Shown here: positions 54,091-63,916 of the stretch, one piece after another
How the letters are laid out: every line of letters starts with the position of its first letter
How positions within the stretch are numbered: the first letter of the stretch is position 1
Assembly (NCBI GenBank): GCA_018815245.1
Contig: JAHIXK010000005.1
Coordinates: 186,001 to 250,000 of the forward strand
Direction of reading: 5' to 3'
DNA length: 64,000 bases
Origin: Gammaproteobacteria bacterium
GTDB lineage: Bacteria > Pseudomonadota > Gammaproteobacteria > Burkholderiales > Burkholderiaceae_B
Program-made: the position numbers and the translations under genes
The notes under the pieces: model-generated
The model's input: only the letters and a program-made list of their open reading frames with translations
Databases searched by the model: none
What the model was told of the DNA's origin: nothing

Positions 54091-55176
54091 ATGAATAAAG
54101 TTGCATTAATTACAGGTGTCACTGGCCAAGATGGTGCATACCTTGCCGAGTTGCTGCTGCAGAAAGGCTACATTGTTCATGGAATTAAGCGTCGAGCATC
54201 ATCGTTCAATACGGCACGGGTGGACCATCTCTATCGGGATCCGCACGAAGACGGTGTTCGCTTCTTCTTACACCATGGTGACCTGACAGATTCAAGCAGC
54301 CTGATTCGAATTATCCAGCAGGTTCAGCCGGATGAGATATACAACCTTGCGGCTCAAAGTCACGTTGCTGTGTCTTTTGAGGAGCCCGAATACACGGCCA
54401 ACTCAGATGCCTTGGGTGCGTTACGTGTGCTGGAAGCAATACGAATCCTTGGTCTGGAGAAGAAAACGCGTTTCTACCAAGCATCTACCTCTGAGCTTTA
54501 CGGCCTAGTTCAGGAAACTCCCCAAAAAGAGACTACCCCGTTCTATCCTCGCAGTCCCTACGCAGTAGCCAAACTGTACGCTTATTGGATCACAGTGAAC
54601 TACCGTGAGGCCTATGGGATATACGCCTGTAACGGTATTTTGTTTAACCACGAGTCTCCAATCCGTGGCGAAAACTTCGTGACACGTAAAATTACAAGAG
54701 CGTTAGCGCGCATTAAACTGGGTCTGCAAAAGCAGATGTATTTGGGGAATCTGGATGCCAAAAGGGATTGGGGGCATGCGAGAGATTATGTAGAAGTGCA
54801 GTGGCTGATGTTGCAACAGGACGAACCGGAAGATTTCGTGATCGCGACAGGGGTGCAATACAGTGTACGAGATTTTGTAAATGCAGCTGCAAAAGAACTG
54901 GGTATTGACGTGCGCTGGGAAGGTAGTGGTGTTGATGAGAGGGGCTACGATTCAAAGGGAAATTGTATTGTCTCAGTCGACCCAAGATACTTCCGACCAA
55001 CAGAAGTTGAAACACTTCTTGGAGATCCAACGAAGGCCAAAACCAAGCTTGGATGGCAACCCAAGACCACGTTCGATGTATTGGTCAAAGAGATGGTGCT
55101 AGAGGATTTGAAGACTGCCGAGCGAGATGAGTTGGTGAAGAACCATGGTTACTACACCAACACCTACCATGAGTGA
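54091..55176 (+). CDS. gmd: GDP-mannose 4,6-dehydratase
   Basis: Gmd converts GDP-D-mannose to GDP-4-keto-6-deoxy-D-mannose, precursor of GDP-fucose, rhamnose, perosamine and branched sugars. The 361-residue SDR has [14 protein letters not shown] for [30 protein letters not shown] (YxxxK) and [17 protein letters not shown]. Length and motifs are complete. It opens a second block whose base use is more A+T-rich than the first. Start has GGAA 11-14 nt upstream. Confidence 0.96.
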   Translation: MNKVALITGVTGQDGAYLAELLLQKGYIVHGIKRRASSFNTARVDHLYRDPHEDGVRFFLHHGDLTDSSSLIRIIQQVQPDEIYNLAAQSHVAVSFEEPEYTANSDALGALRVLEAIRILGLEKKTRFYQASTSELYGLVQETPQKETTPFYPRSPYAVAKLYAYWITVNYREAYGIYACNGILFNHESPIRGENFVTRKITRALARIKLGLQKQMYLGNLDAKRDWGHARDYVEVQWLMLQQDEPEDFVIATGVQYSVRDFVNAAAKELGIDVRWEGSGVDERGYDSKGNCIVSVDPRYFRPTEVETLLGDPTKAKTKLGWQPKTTFDVLVKEMVLEDLKTAERDELVKNHGYYTNTYHE

Positions 55177-55182
55177 TCCCCT

Positions 55183-56688
55183 ATGACCCTGGGTCGCAAT
55201 CTTGTCGCGGGCCTTGTCAACTCAGTTTGGTCGGCACTTGTTGGCTTGGCAGTGGTGCCTTTCTATCTCGATTACCTTGGCGTTGAAGCGTATGGGTTGA
55301 TAGGCTTTTTTGTGATGATGCAGGCCTTGTTGCAGCTTTTGGATATGGGGATTTCCCCCACAATAAATCGTGAAGTGGCGCGTTGCTCCGCATCAGGTGA
55401 ACTGAAAGAGGCTGGCAAACTTCTGCACACCTTGGCAGTAGTGTACTGGGGTGTATCGGTATTGATTGCGTTTATTCTTCTGGTGCTAGCACCTGTAATC
55501 GCTGAACACTGGTTAGAATCCAACCGGATTTCTGAGCAAACAATTACCCATGCCGTGATGCTGATGGGGGTTGTGATCGCGTGCCGTTGGCCAATTGGTT
55601 TATATCAGGGGGCGCTGATTGGTGCACAGCGGCTAACTGTGTCTAGCAGCATTAATATGGCAATGGTGACCCTTGGCAGTTTCGGGGCAGTGGCAATACT
55701 TGCCTTTGTATCGCCAACCATTGAGGCATTCTTTATCTGGCAAGCAGGTGTTGGTTTGGTGTACGCAGTGATCATACGTTTTGCTGCATGGCATATCATC
55801 GGCAGAACAGACGAAATGCGGTTTGATATTGAAACATTTAAAAGGGTGTGGCGTTTCACGGCGGGGATGGGTGGTATCGGCCTAACGGCACTGATATTTA
55901 CCCAAATGGACAAGTTAATCTTAAGCAGGATGCTTAGCCTGGAGTCATTTGGGCACTATATGTTAGCCACTGTGGTTGTCAGTGGCCTCTATGTGTTGAT
56001 TACGCCAGTTTTTAATGTAATTTACCCACGGTTTTCCGCGCTTGTCGCCAGTGGTGAAACAGAAAAATTGGTTGACCTCTATCGAATGGGCACACGCCTG
56101 CTCGTTAGCGCGATCTTCCCAGTCACCATGATTCTTGTTGTATTCGGCTATGAGCTGGTGTTGATTTGGACTGGAAACCCAACCATCGCTTCCAGCGTGG
56201 CACCGGTCGTTGCATTATTGGCTGCGGGGTCTGCTTTACATGGCGCTATGTACTTTCAGTATGCTTTGCAACTTGCATATGGAATTACGCGATTACCTTT
56301 GACCATCAACGTGGTGTTGACGATGGCTTTTTTGCCATTGATTATCTACTTCGCATTGAGCTACGGTGCGTTGGGCGGCGGGCTGGCGTGGCTGGTGTTG
56401 CATGTTATGTATATGCTACTCGGTACATGGTTAACTCATCGTCGCTTACTCAGGGGTAATGGCCTTGGATGGCTGTTCAAGGACGTTGGAATTCCTCTGT
56501 TGTTTGCGCTACTGACTGGCCTATTCGCAAGTTTAGTTGTGCTCAATAATGAATGTACAGCGCCAATAAAACTGGTTCTTGGGAGTTTGCTGGCATTGGT
56601 TTTAATGGCAGTGTCCGTAGCAACCTCAAAACAGCTTCGAGTAGCGATCCCTCTTAACCTAAATTTGAAAAAGATCCTTGCCTCATGA
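55183..56688 (+). CDS. Wzx-type O-antigen/polysaccharide flippase
   Basis: The 501-residue protein has 12-14 predicted TM helices. It begins with the MVP/MATE-type pattern VVPFYLDYLGVEAYGLIGFF, common to Wzx and RfbX proteins that turn lipid-linked repeat units across the inner membrane. A wzy-like gene at 43698 would fit a Wzx/Wzy pathway. It lies 6 nt after gmd. Confidence 0.88.
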   Translation: MTLGRNLVAGLVNSVWSALVGLAVVPFYLDYLGVEAYGLIGFFVMMQALLQLLDMGISPTINREVARCSASGELKEAGKLLHTLAVVYWGVSVLIAFILLVLAPVIAEHWLESNRISEQTITHAVMLMGVVIACRWPIGLYQGALIGAQRLTVSSSINMAMVTLGSFGAVAILAFVSPTIEAFFIWQAGVGLVYAVIIRFAAWHIIGRTDEMRFDIETFKRVWRFTAGMGGIGLTALIFTQMDKLILSRMLSLESFGHYMLATVVVSGLYVLITPVFNVIYPRFSALVASGETEKLVDLYRMGTRLLVSAIFPVTMILVVFGYELVLIWTGNPTIASSVAPVVALLAAGSALHGAMYFQYALQLAYGITRLPLTINVVLTMAFLPLIIYFALSYGALGGGLAWLVLHVMYMLLGTWLTHRRLLRGNGLGWLFKDVGIPLLFALLTGLFASLVVLNNECTAPIKLVLGSLLALVLMAVSVATSKQLRVAIPLNLNLKKILAS

Positions 56689-56718
56689 ATATGCAGGTTT
56701 TTATAGTCAGGTGAATAT

Positions 56719-57567
56719 ATGATTCGGAAGCTCATTAACTATCTACTAGACGTTCGCGATCGTCAACGCATCGCGATTGCTTTAAGCAAAGGTGCCGCGA
56801 TGATGCAAGCGCGCAACGTTGATTTCAAGTCACCCGCAAGCTGGGAGTTTTCTGGATTTAGCCAGAATGGCGAAGATGGAATTCTTGACGTATTGCGCAA
56901 GAAGCTGAATGCCAGCAATCGCTATTTCATTGAAATCGGTGCAGCAGATGGCATTGAGAACAATTCTGGTTGGTTGCTTGTGGCCGAAAAATATAACGGA
57001 TTGCTGGTCGAAGGTAGCCCACACCTTGTTGAAAGGGCAAAGCGTACGGTAATTGGCTATAGTGTTGGAGCTGAAATCCACAACATGTTTGTTACCAAAG
57101 AAAGTGTTCTCGAAATTAAGTCCTTGGCGCTGTACCACGATCCGGATGTATTCTCGCTTGATATTGATGGCAACGACTATTACGTCGCCGAGGCCATATT
57201 CAATGCTGGCTTTCGTCCCAAGATTTTCGTTGTGGAATACAATTCGGTTTACGGTCCTAAGCAAAGCGTGACCATTGAGTATGAGCCCACCTTTGTGTTT
57301 ACCAAGGCGCATCCAACTCACCTGTACTACGGAGTCTCTATCTCTGGTTGGCGGAAATTTTTTGAACGTTACGGCTATCGATTTATCTCGGTAGATCGAA
57401 ATGGTGTGAACGCATTCTTCGTGGATCCAAGGTATTTCGACGCTTCTTTCTTAGACGAAATTCATGGGCAGGAATTTGCAGAGAATCAATCTCAGTACAA
57501 AAAGTTTCGAATACCTAACGAACAGCAGTTCGCCTTGATCGCGGATCAAAGATTCGTGTCAATTTAG
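56719..57567 (+). CDS. FkbM-like / uncharacterised polysaccharide-locus protein
   Basis: The 282-residue soluble protein has FSQNGEDGILDVLR, YFIEIGAADGIENNSGWLLV and FSLDIDGNDYYVAEAI. The glycine-rich IEIGAADG resembles SAM-binding motif I of FkbM-type methyltransferases, but the rest of the fold is not certain. Relatives are found widely in O-antigen loci without a proven activity. A methylation or binding role in sugar decoration is inferred. Confidence 0.6.
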   Translation: MIRKLINYLLDVRDRQRIAIALSKGAAMMQARNVDFKSPASWEFSGFSQNGEDGILDVLRKKLNASNRYFIEIGAADGIENNSGWLLVAEKYNGLLVEGSPHLVERAKRTVIGYSVGAEIHNMFVTKESVLEIKSLALYHDPDVFSLDIDGNDYYVAEAIFNAGFRPKIFVVEYNSVYGPKQSVTIEYEPTFVFTKAHPTHLYYGVSISGWRKFFERYGYRFISVDRNGVNAFFVDPRYFDASFLDEIHGQEFAENQSQYKKFRIPNEQQFALIADQRFVSI

Positions 57568-57594
57568 GCGTTGACCAAATGTAATGCTAATCAA

Positions 57595-58632
57595 ATGCTA
57601 ATACCTAAACTTTCAATATGCATTGCAACCTTCAAGAGAGGGCGATTCATTGGCGAGACGCTTGAATCTATTCTTGCCCAACTTCAACCGGGTGTAGAAA
57701 TTGTCGTTGTAGATGGCGCTTCACCTGACGATACTCCTGAGGTGATGGCGCGCTATGCCGAAGCCCATCCAGGAATTCGTTATTTTCGGGAGGCCCAAAA
57801 CTCCGGAGTGGATGCAGATTTCGATAAGGCGGTTAGCTATGCGAAAGGCGAGTACTGCTGGCTGATGACCGACGACGATCTACTTCGTCCTGGTGCTGTT
57901 GCTGCTGTCTTATCTGCGCTGGAGGGACACGATGACCTGATCATCGTTAACTCCGAAGTACTGAACGTAGATCTTTCTGAGCTGTTTGAGAAGCAGCGTT
58001 TGATCTTTGATCAGGACAAAGTTTATCGAGCGGAAGATCGAGAAGCATTCTTTATTGAAACCGCAGCGTATCTTTCGTTTATCGGGTGTGTGGTAATCAA
58101 ACGTGCATTCTGGATGACAAGAGAACGAGCCACTTACTATGGCTCCTTGTTTATCCATGTTGGGGTAATCTTTCAGAATCCGCCACTTTCAAATGTACGA
58201 GTAATTGCAGAGCCGTTAATTACCATTCGCTATGGCAATGCAATGTGGACTTCACGAAGCTTTGAGATCTGGATGTTCAAGTGGCCTGGTCTGATTTGGT
58301 CGTTCCCCGATTTTTCAGAAAAGGCAAAAAGGGTTGTATGTCGGCGTGAGCCATGGCGTAGTGCGAAGGCGTTGTTTCATAATCGGGCGCTTGGCGCTTA
58401 TTCCTTGACTGAATACAGGAAATTCTGGCGCGGCGACATTGGCAAGCTTGAAAAATTAATCGCGCTCACGGTGAGTATTTTTCCAGCCTCGCTTGCAAAT
58501 TTGGTAATGATTACCTATTTTACCTTAACGCCTAAGCCAACCGGAATGGCAGTACACGATTTGCTATTTAGCAAGAACGCTGGAGCCCTTAGCCGATTTG
58601 CGGCTTCCATTTTGTCACGAGGTGCGCATTGA
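57595..58632 (+). CDS. Glycosyltransferase family 2
   Basis: The 345-residue protein has a GT-A domain: LSICIATFKRGRFIGETLES, VVVDGASPDDT and MTDDDLL, the metal-binding DxD. Overall it resembles abequosyl- and similar deoxysugar transferases. No ribosome site is clear for either ATG 57595 or TTG 57571; ATG is favoured. It may transfer the GDP-linked sugar made by the neighbouring genes. Confidence 0.85.
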   Translation: MLIPKLSICIATFKRGRFIGETLESILAQLQPGVEIVVVDGASPDDTPEVMARYAEAHPGIRYFREAQNSGVDADFDKAVSYAKGEYCWLMTDDDLLRPGAVAAVLSALEGHDDLIIVNSEVLNVDLSELFEKQRLIFDQDKVYRAEDREAFFIETAAYLSFIGCVVIKRAFWMTRERATYYGSLFIHVGVIFQNPPLSNVRVIAEPLITIRYGNAMWTSRSFEIWMFKWPGLIWSFPDFSEKAKRVVCRREPWRSAKALFHNRALGAYSLTEYRKFWRGDIGKLEKLIALTVSIFPASLANLVMITYFTLTPKPTGMAVHDLLFSKNAGALSRFAASILSRGAH

Positions 58633-59603
58633 AAGGCAAGCCCGTGGCACTTGTTACCGGTATTGCGGGGCAAGACGGGTCTTATCAGGCAGAGTTGCTT
58701 TTAGCCAAAGGCTATCGTGTAGTTGGTGCATCAAGAAACCCGCAGCAAGCCAAAGCCAAGCTCCCCTTGCAAATCGCAAATGCTGTTGAATTTATCGCCT
58801 GGGACATGCTGGATCAGCAAAGCATGATCGACACGCTAAGTTCTTATCGTCCTCAAGAGGTCTATAATTTCGCAGCGTATTCCTCCGGTGCAGGCATGTA
58901 TAACGACCCTGTTAGCGTTGGAGAAGTGAATGGCATGGCAGTGACGCGAATTCTGGAGGCCATCCGAACAGTGGATGCCGGTATACGTTTGTGCCAAGCT
59001 TCAAGCAGAGAGATATTTGGTGACGCGATCGAAAGCCCGCAAACGGAATCCACGCCTGTTAACCCCCGTAGCCCATACGGAGCAGCCAAGCTGTATGCCG
59101 ATTCCATGATCAGAATTTACCGGCAACGCTATGGCATTTTTGCATGCTCTGCGATCTTGTTTAATCATGAGAGTCCACGCCGGGGGTTGGAGTTCGTAAC
59201 CAGAAAAATCACGAATGAGGCTGCAAAGATCAAGCTTGGTCTGGCCAAGAGTCTGCATCTCGGAAATCTGGATGCGCAGCGTGATTGGGGCTTCGCCGGC
59301 GACTTCGTACGTGCCATGTGGTTAATGCTGCAACAAGAGCAAGCGGACGATTATGTGCTGGCAACCAGCCAGGTTCACTCGGTACGCGACCTGTGCGATT
59401 TCACTTTTAGCTATCTTGGATTGAATTACCGTGATTACGTGCTTGAGGACCAGACAGCCTATCGCCCCGCCGAAACTGCATTGCTGGTGGGTGATATCAC
59501 CAAAGCGCGATCCAGATTGAAATGGCAGCCGGAAATTGGTTGTAGGGAATTGATGCAAATGATGGTGGACGAGGATCTGCGTATTCTCAGCAGTCGACCA
59601 TAG
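58629..59603 (+). CDS. Second Gmd-like SDR (GDP-sugar dehydratase, reductase or epimerase)
   Basis: The 324-residue SDR has TGIAGQDGSYQAELL, QASSREIFGD, NPRSPYGAAKLYAD (YxxxK) and LGNLDAQRDWGFAGDF, all as in Gmd. It is shorter and diverged, with YSSGAGMYNDPVSVG in place of the usual AAQSHV segment. A second GDP-sugar step after gmd, such as reduction or epimerisation of the 4-keto sugar, is a reasonable guess. It starts with TTG: GAGG lies 7 nt upstream, and the codon overlaps the previous stop (TTGA). Confidence 0.8.
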   Translation: MKGKPVALVTGIAGQDGSYQAELLLAKGYRVVGASRNPQQAKAKLPLQIANAVEFIAWDMLDQQSMIDTLSSYRPQEVYNFAAYSSGAGMYNDPVSVGEVNGMAVTRILEAIRTVDAGIRLCQASSREIFGDAIESPQTESTPVNPRSPYGAAKLYADSMIRIYRQRYGIFACSAILFNHESPRRGLEFVTRKITNEAAKIKLGLAKSLHLGNLDAQRDWGFAGDFVRAMWLMLQQEQADDYVLATSQVHSVRDLCDFTFSYLGLNYRDYVLEDQTAYRPAETALLVGDITKARSRLKWQPEIGCRELMQMMVDEDLRILSSRP

Positions 59604-59623
59604 AACAGATGGAGTCAACAACA

Positions 59624-60865
59624 ATGTACAAAAAAGTTGAGAAGTGCAGGATTTGCGGCAATACGCATCTTGAGCGGGTGCTGGACTTGGGGGAGCAGAT
59701 GCTCACGGGTGTATTCCCACGCGTCAAAGGTGCAAAGGTAACCACGGGCCCACTCAAACTCGTCAAATGCACCGGCGGGGAACATGCCTGTGGTCTCTTG
59801 CAGATGGAGCACTCCTACGACTTGGGGGAGATGTATGGAGAAAACTATGGATATCGATCTGGTTTAAACGCAAGTATGGTTGCGCACCTCAACGCCAAGG
59901 TGAAGCGTATTCTGGGCATGGTAAACCTGCAGAAAGATGATTTGGTGGTTGATATCGGCAGCAACGACAGCACTACTTTACAGGCCTATCCATCAAGTGG
60001 CCCGGTTTTGGTTGGGGTCGACCCCACCGGTGTAAAGTTTCATCATTACTATCCAGAACACATTCAACTGATTCCAGATTTCTTTTCTTCAGCGTTAGTA
60101 AAAGAACGTTTCCCCGGCAAGAAAGCAAAAGTGGTCACTTCATTCTCCATGTTTTATGACTTGGAGGATCCGATGGGTTTTATGCGCGAAGTGTTCGAGG
60201 TACTTGCGGAAGACGGCGTTTGGGTGTTTGAGCAAAGTTATATGCCAACAATGCTCAGCACCAATTCATACGACACGGTATGCCACGAGCACTTGGAGTT
60301 TTATGCTCTGCGTCAAATTAAATGGATGACAGACCGCGTCGGGTTCAAAATCCTTGATGTCGAGTTCAACGATATCAATGGTGGAAGCTTCTCGGTTACC
60401 GTGAAAAAGGCGCATGGTGACCAAGTTGTCATACCCTCTGTTCAGAAGATCCTTGATGATGAGAGAACAAAAGGGCTAGACACCTTGCAGCCTTATCATG
60501 AGTTTGCAGCGCGTGTTACAGACACAAAGCGTGAACTATTGAAATTCATCGAAACGGCGCGCGGCGAGGGGAAAAGGGTGGCAGTACTCGGTGCCTCTAC
60601 CAAGGGCAATGTGCTTTTGCAATATTGCGGACTTACAGTTAATCAGGTGGAATGTGTTGGTGAGGTGAACCCTGAAAAGTTTGCTTGCTATACCCCAGGA
60701 ACCTGGATTCCAATTATTCCTGAGTCAGAGCTTCTGGCTATGAAGCCAGACTACCTCATAGTGCTCCCTTGGCATTTTCGAAAGTTTTTCACAACAAACA
60801 AAAAGCTCGCTGGCATGAATTTGGTTTTCCCGCTGCCAAGCGTTGAAGTTGTGAAGGTGGCATAG
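59624..60865 (+). CDS. SAM-dependent sugar C-methyltransferase (TylC3-like)
   Basis: The 413-residue protein has an N-terminal zinc-binding region (CRICGNTHLERVLDLG). A SAM-binding domain with LVVDIGSNDSTTLQAYPS and VGVDPTG follows, and the family C-terminal domain with AVLGASTKGNVLLQYCGL and VNPEKFACYTPG. This three-part structure is that of NDP-hexose C-methyltransferases, which add a methyl branch to keto-deoxysugars. ATG at 59624 has GGAG 9 nt upstream; 59609 is an alternative. Confidence 0.88.
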   Translation: MYKKVEKCRICGNTHLERVLDLGEQMLTGVFPRVKGAKVTTGPLKLVKCTGGEHACGLLQMEHSYDLGEMYGENYGYRSGLNASMVAHLNAKVKRILGMVNLQKDDLVVDIGSNDSTTLQAYPSSGPVLVGVDPTGVKFHHYYPEHIQLIPDFFSSALVKERFPGKKAKVVTSFSMFYDLEDPMGFMREVFEVLAEDGVWVFEQSYMPTMLSTNSYDTVCHEHLEFYALRQIKWMTDRVGFKILDVEFNDINGGSFSVTVKKAHGDQVVIPSVQKILDDERTKGLDTLQPYHEFAARVTDTKRELLKFIETARGEGKRVAVLGASTKGNVLLQYCGLTVNQVECVGEVNPEKFACYTPGTWIPIIPESELLAMKPDYLIVLPWHFRKFFTTNKKLAGMNLVFPLPSVEVVKVA

Positions 60866-60887
60866 CCTTATCCAGGATGAACAAGAA

Positions 60888-61988
60888 ATGTCTACAGCAG
60901 AACACAAGAACAAGAAAGCTCGCGTAATCGCGTTTTACTTACCCCAGTTTCACCCCATACCCGAGAATGACGATTGGTGGGGTCGTGGCTTCACGGAATG
61001 GACCAACGTGACAAAAGCTCGACCTTTATTTGATGGACATGAGCAGCCACATTTGCCCGCTGATCTCGGTTACTACGACTTAAGGTTGCCAGAAAGCCGC
61101 ATCGCACAAGCAGAAATGGCTGCGAGGTATGGTGTTGAAGGCTTTTGCTATTGGCATTACTGGTTCGCGGGGCGTCGCCTGCTGGAAAGGCCGTTCAACG
61201 AAGTACTGGCCTCGGGTGAGCCAGATTTCCCCTTTTGCCTGGCGTGGGCAAATGAATCGTGGACTGGTGTATGGAACAATCAGCCAAACCGAATGCTCAT
61301 GGAGCAAACGTATCCAGGTGGGGCGGATGACCGGGCACACTTTGACTATTTACTGACGGCATTTAGCGATCGTCGTTACATTACGGTCGATGGTAAGCCC
61401 TTGCTTTTTATCTATAAACCATTGAAGTTGCTAGACGCAAAACGAAGGCTTGATCAATGGCGTGAGTGGGCAATTCAAGCGGGATTAAAAGGACTGTATA
61501 TCCTGGGTAACAATCAACTCGACTTTGAAGATGCAGAGGCTTTGGGATTAGATGGCGCCGTGGTTTCCACACTAGGCGTAATCACGACTAAAAACCAAAT
61601 ATTGAACAAGGCAAAGTGGTTGTTTTGGGGAATCAGCAAAAAAATAGATATTGGTGGTCCGCGCACCATCGAATACGCAGAGGCAATAAAGCATCTTATT
61701 CCCGATCTTTCAAAGTTTAACTTTGACGCGTACCCCTGCGCCTACCCGAATTGGGACCACACCCCGCGTTCGGGTCGGAAGGGATTGGTTTTAACAGGAT
61801 CAACCCCTGAGTTTTTTGAGCAACATATGTTTGACGCCGTTAATTCAGTGTCTAGTCGAGATGATCAGCACAGAATTGTTTTTCTTAAGTCTTGGAATGA
61901 GTGGGCCGAGGGCAATTACATGGAGCCAGATACCCGTTGGGGAACGGCTTATCTAGAGGCCCTGCAACGTGTGCTTAAAGACAGATGA
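60888..61988 (+). CDS. WbsX family protein (GH99-like, O-antigen associated)
   Basis: The 366-residue protein has AFYLPQFHPIPENDDWWGRG, FTEWTNV, GVEGFCYWHYWFAGRRLLERP and SWNEWAEGNYMEPD, all typical of the WbsX/GT99-like domain (related to GH99 endomannosidases). The family occurs in O-antigen and capsule loci. Its activity is unproven, with transferase or hydrolase roles both proposed. It is the last plus-strand gene of the locus and converges with rfbC. Confidence 0.88.
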   Translation: MSTAEHKNKKARVIAFYLPQFHPIPENDDWWGRGFTEWTNVTKARPLFDGHEQPHLPADLGYYDLRLPESRIAQAEMAARYGVEGFCYWHYWFAGRRLLERPFNEVLASGEPDFPFCLAWANESWTGVWNNQPNRMLMEQTYPGGADDRAHFDYLLTAFSDRRYITVDGKPLLFIYKPLKLLDAKRRLDQWREWAIQAGLKGLYILGNNQLDFEDAEALGLDGAVVSTLGVITTKNQILNKAKWLFWGISKKIDIGGPRTIEYAEAIKHLIPDLSKFNFDAYPCAYPNWDHTPRSGRKGLVLTGSTPEFFEQHMFDAVNSVSSRDDQHRIVFLKSWNEWAEGNYMEPDTRWGTAYLEALQRVLKDR

Positions 61989-61994
61989 AATTGC

Positions 61995-62537
61995 CTAACG
62001 AAGATCTTTAAAAAGCATTCCATGTTTGTCTTTCTCGCTCACGGAAGGCTTGTTACCTGCCAGACCCCAGTCGATGGCAAGGGTGGGGTCGTTCCAGGAT
62101 ATACAGCGCTCGTGTTCCTTACTCCAAAAGTCTGTCACTTTGTATTGAAATATCGTGTGGTCTTCCAAAGTCAAAAAGCCATGAGCCAAACCTTGGGGTA
62201 TCCACATTTGTAAATGATTGTGTTCATTCAACTCATAAGCGACCCATTGTCCGTAGGTGGGAGAGTTCGCTCGAATATCCACCGCCACATCCAGCACTGA
62301 ACCACGTACCACGCTCACCAGCTTGCCCTGTGCCATTGGTTCAAGTTGGTAGTGCAGCCCGCGCAATACCCCTTTGGCAGACATGCTTTGGTTGTCCTGC
62401 ACAAAATTGGGCGCATAGCTGGTAAGTTGTTCAAACTTGGCTGTGTTGAACGATTCAAAAAAGTAACCTCGACTATCGCCAAACACTGTGGGTTCCAGCA
62501 AAAACACGCCAGGTATTTTTGTTTCTACAGCTTTCAT
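61995..62537 (-). CDS. rfbC: dTDP-4-dehydrorhamnose 3,5-epimerase
   Basis: RfbC turns dTDP-4-keto-6-deoxyglucose into the L-sugar on the way to dTDP-L-rhamnose. The 180-residue cupin has [17 protein letters not shown] (catalytic His region), [15 protein letters not shown] and [11 protein letters not shown]. It overlaps rfbA by 4 nt. rfbB and rfbD are not in this window. Confidence 0.95.
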   Translation of the reverse strand: MKAVETKIPGVFLLEPTVFGDSRGYFFESFNTAKFEQLTSYAPNFVQDNQSMSAKGVLRGLHYQLEPMAQGKLVSVVRGSVLDVAVDIRANSPTYGQWVAYELNEHNHLQMWIPQGLAHGFLTLEDHTIFQYKVTDFWSKEHERCISWNDPTLAIDWGLAGNKPSVSEKDKHGMLFKDLR

Positions 62538-63418
62538 AACAGGGTTTTAAACTCCAGCAAGTTCTGCAGGTATTGCCCGTAGCCGCTTTTCAACAAAGGG
62601 GCAGCCAAGGCAAGCAGTTGTTCGTCGTTTATCCAGCCTTTGCGCCAGGCAACTTCTTCTGGGCATGCCACTTTAAGGCCCTGCCGTTTTTCAAGGGTTT
62701 GTATAAACTGGCTGGCCTCCAGCAGGCTGTCGTGAGTGCCTGTGTCTAGCCAGGCGTGGCCCCGGCCCATCACCTGTACGTCCAGTTGCTTACGCTCTAG
62801 GTAAATTCGGTTGATGTCGGTGATCTCGAACTCACCGCGTGCACTTGGTTTTATTTGCTTCGCAATGTTCACCACCTCCTCGTCGTAGAAGTACAAGCCA
62901 GTTACCGCGTATCTGCTTTTGGGGCGGGACGGCTTTTCCTCAATGGATACAGCTTGCCCATGGGCATCGAACTCCACAACCCCGTAGCGCTGGGGGTCGT
63001 GCACCGGGTAGGCAAACACGGTTGCGCCTTGTTTGGCGCTAGTGGCGTGTTGCAGTTGTGTGGCCAGGTTGCTGCCATAAAAAATATTGTCGCCCAGCAC
63101 CAAGGCGCTAGGGTGTTGGTCCACAAATTTCTCGCCGATTATAAAAGCCTGTGCAAGCCCATCAGGGCTGGCTTGTACAGCATATTCAATGTTTAGTCCC
63201 CAGTGTTGGCCGTTGCCCAGCAGTTGCTCAAAGCGTGGAGTGTCTTGCGGGGTGGAAATAACCAACACCTCCCGTATGCCCGCCAGCATCAACGTGCAAA
63301 GCGGGTAATAAATCATGGGTTTGTCGTACACCGGCAGCAGCTGTTTGCTGGCGGCCATGGTGACGGGGTACAAGCGGGTGCCACTGCCTCCAGCCAATAA
63401 AATGCCTTTTCTGTTCAT
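62534..63418 (-). CDS. rfbA: Glucose-1-phosphate thymidylyltransferase
   Basis: RfbA makes dTDP-glucose from dTTP and glucose 1-phosphate. The 294-residue protein has [20 protein letters not shown] (nucleotide-binding loop), the allosteric/dimer [18 protein letters not shown] with a catalytic Asp, [16 protein letters not shown] and GHAWLDTGT. It is upstream of rfbC, coupled by ATGA, forming a two-gene minus-strand operon. Confidence 0.97.
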   Translation of the reverse strand: MNRKGILLAGGSGTRLYPVTMAASKQLLPVYDKPMIYYPLCTLMLAGIREVLVISTPQDTPRFEQLLGNGQHWGLNIEYAVQASPDGLAQAFIIGEKFVDQHPSALVLGDNIFYGSNLATQLQHATSAKQGATVFAYPVHDPQRYGVVEFDAHGQAVSIEEKPSRPKSRYAVTGLYFYDEEVVNIAKQIKPSARGEFEITDINRIYLERKQLDVQVMGRGHAWLDTGTHDSLLEASQFIQTLEKRQGLKVACPEEVAWRKGWINDEQLLALAAPLLKSGYGQYLQNLLEFKTLL

Positions 63419-63505
63419 GTTTGCGTTGGTTTTGTTATGATCGATCGCGGATGCTCATTGTAAGCTGCAATCCATTGTTCGGTGGTCTTGCTACTAACAT
63501 CAAAT

Positions 63506-63916
63506 CTATTCAACCACCCAATCCTCAACCACCAGCCCCTTCACTCTCAAAAATTCCTTGGTGTTGTGGGTTATCAGCGTTGCATTTTCGGCCAGTGCAT
63601 GGCATGCAATCCACAAGTCATTTGCTCCTATGGGGGTTCCTGCATCTTTCAATTGCATAAATTGTTCTGCATAGTGCTTGCATATCGTCGGGCCTTCCGG
63701 GTACATCACATGGATCTGCTGGGCAAGTTGATCAAGTCTTCGCAAGGTTTCTGGCTTGCGGTTGCTTCGCTCTGCACCCTTCAACAGTTCTACCCAGGTA
63801 ATAAAACTCATGCCCAGTTTTGCATCTGTGGGTAGCGAATTTACTTTCTGGACAATCGTCGGAGGCTGATTTTTGATCAGGTAAATCAGGATGTTGGTGT
63901 CAAGCAGGTAAATCAC
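63506..63916 (-). CDS. vapC: VapC-type PIN-domain toxin
   Basis: The 136-residue PIN domain has LLDTNILIYLIKNQP (first Asp), ITWVELLKGAERS (Glu), PIGANDLWIACHA (Asp) and LITHNTKEFLRV (Asn/Asp site), a complete VapC acidic set. It starts with GTG overlapping the antitoxin stop (GTGA). It is distinct from the VapC at 32408, with limited similarity beyond the motifs. Confidence 0.9.
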   Translation of the reverse strand: MIYLLDTNILIYLIKNQPPTIVQKVNSLPTDAKLGMSFITWVELLKGAERSNRKPETLRRLDQLAQQIHVMYPEGPTICKHYAEQFMQLKDAGTPIGANDLWIACHALAENATLITHNTKEFLRVKGLVVEDWVVE

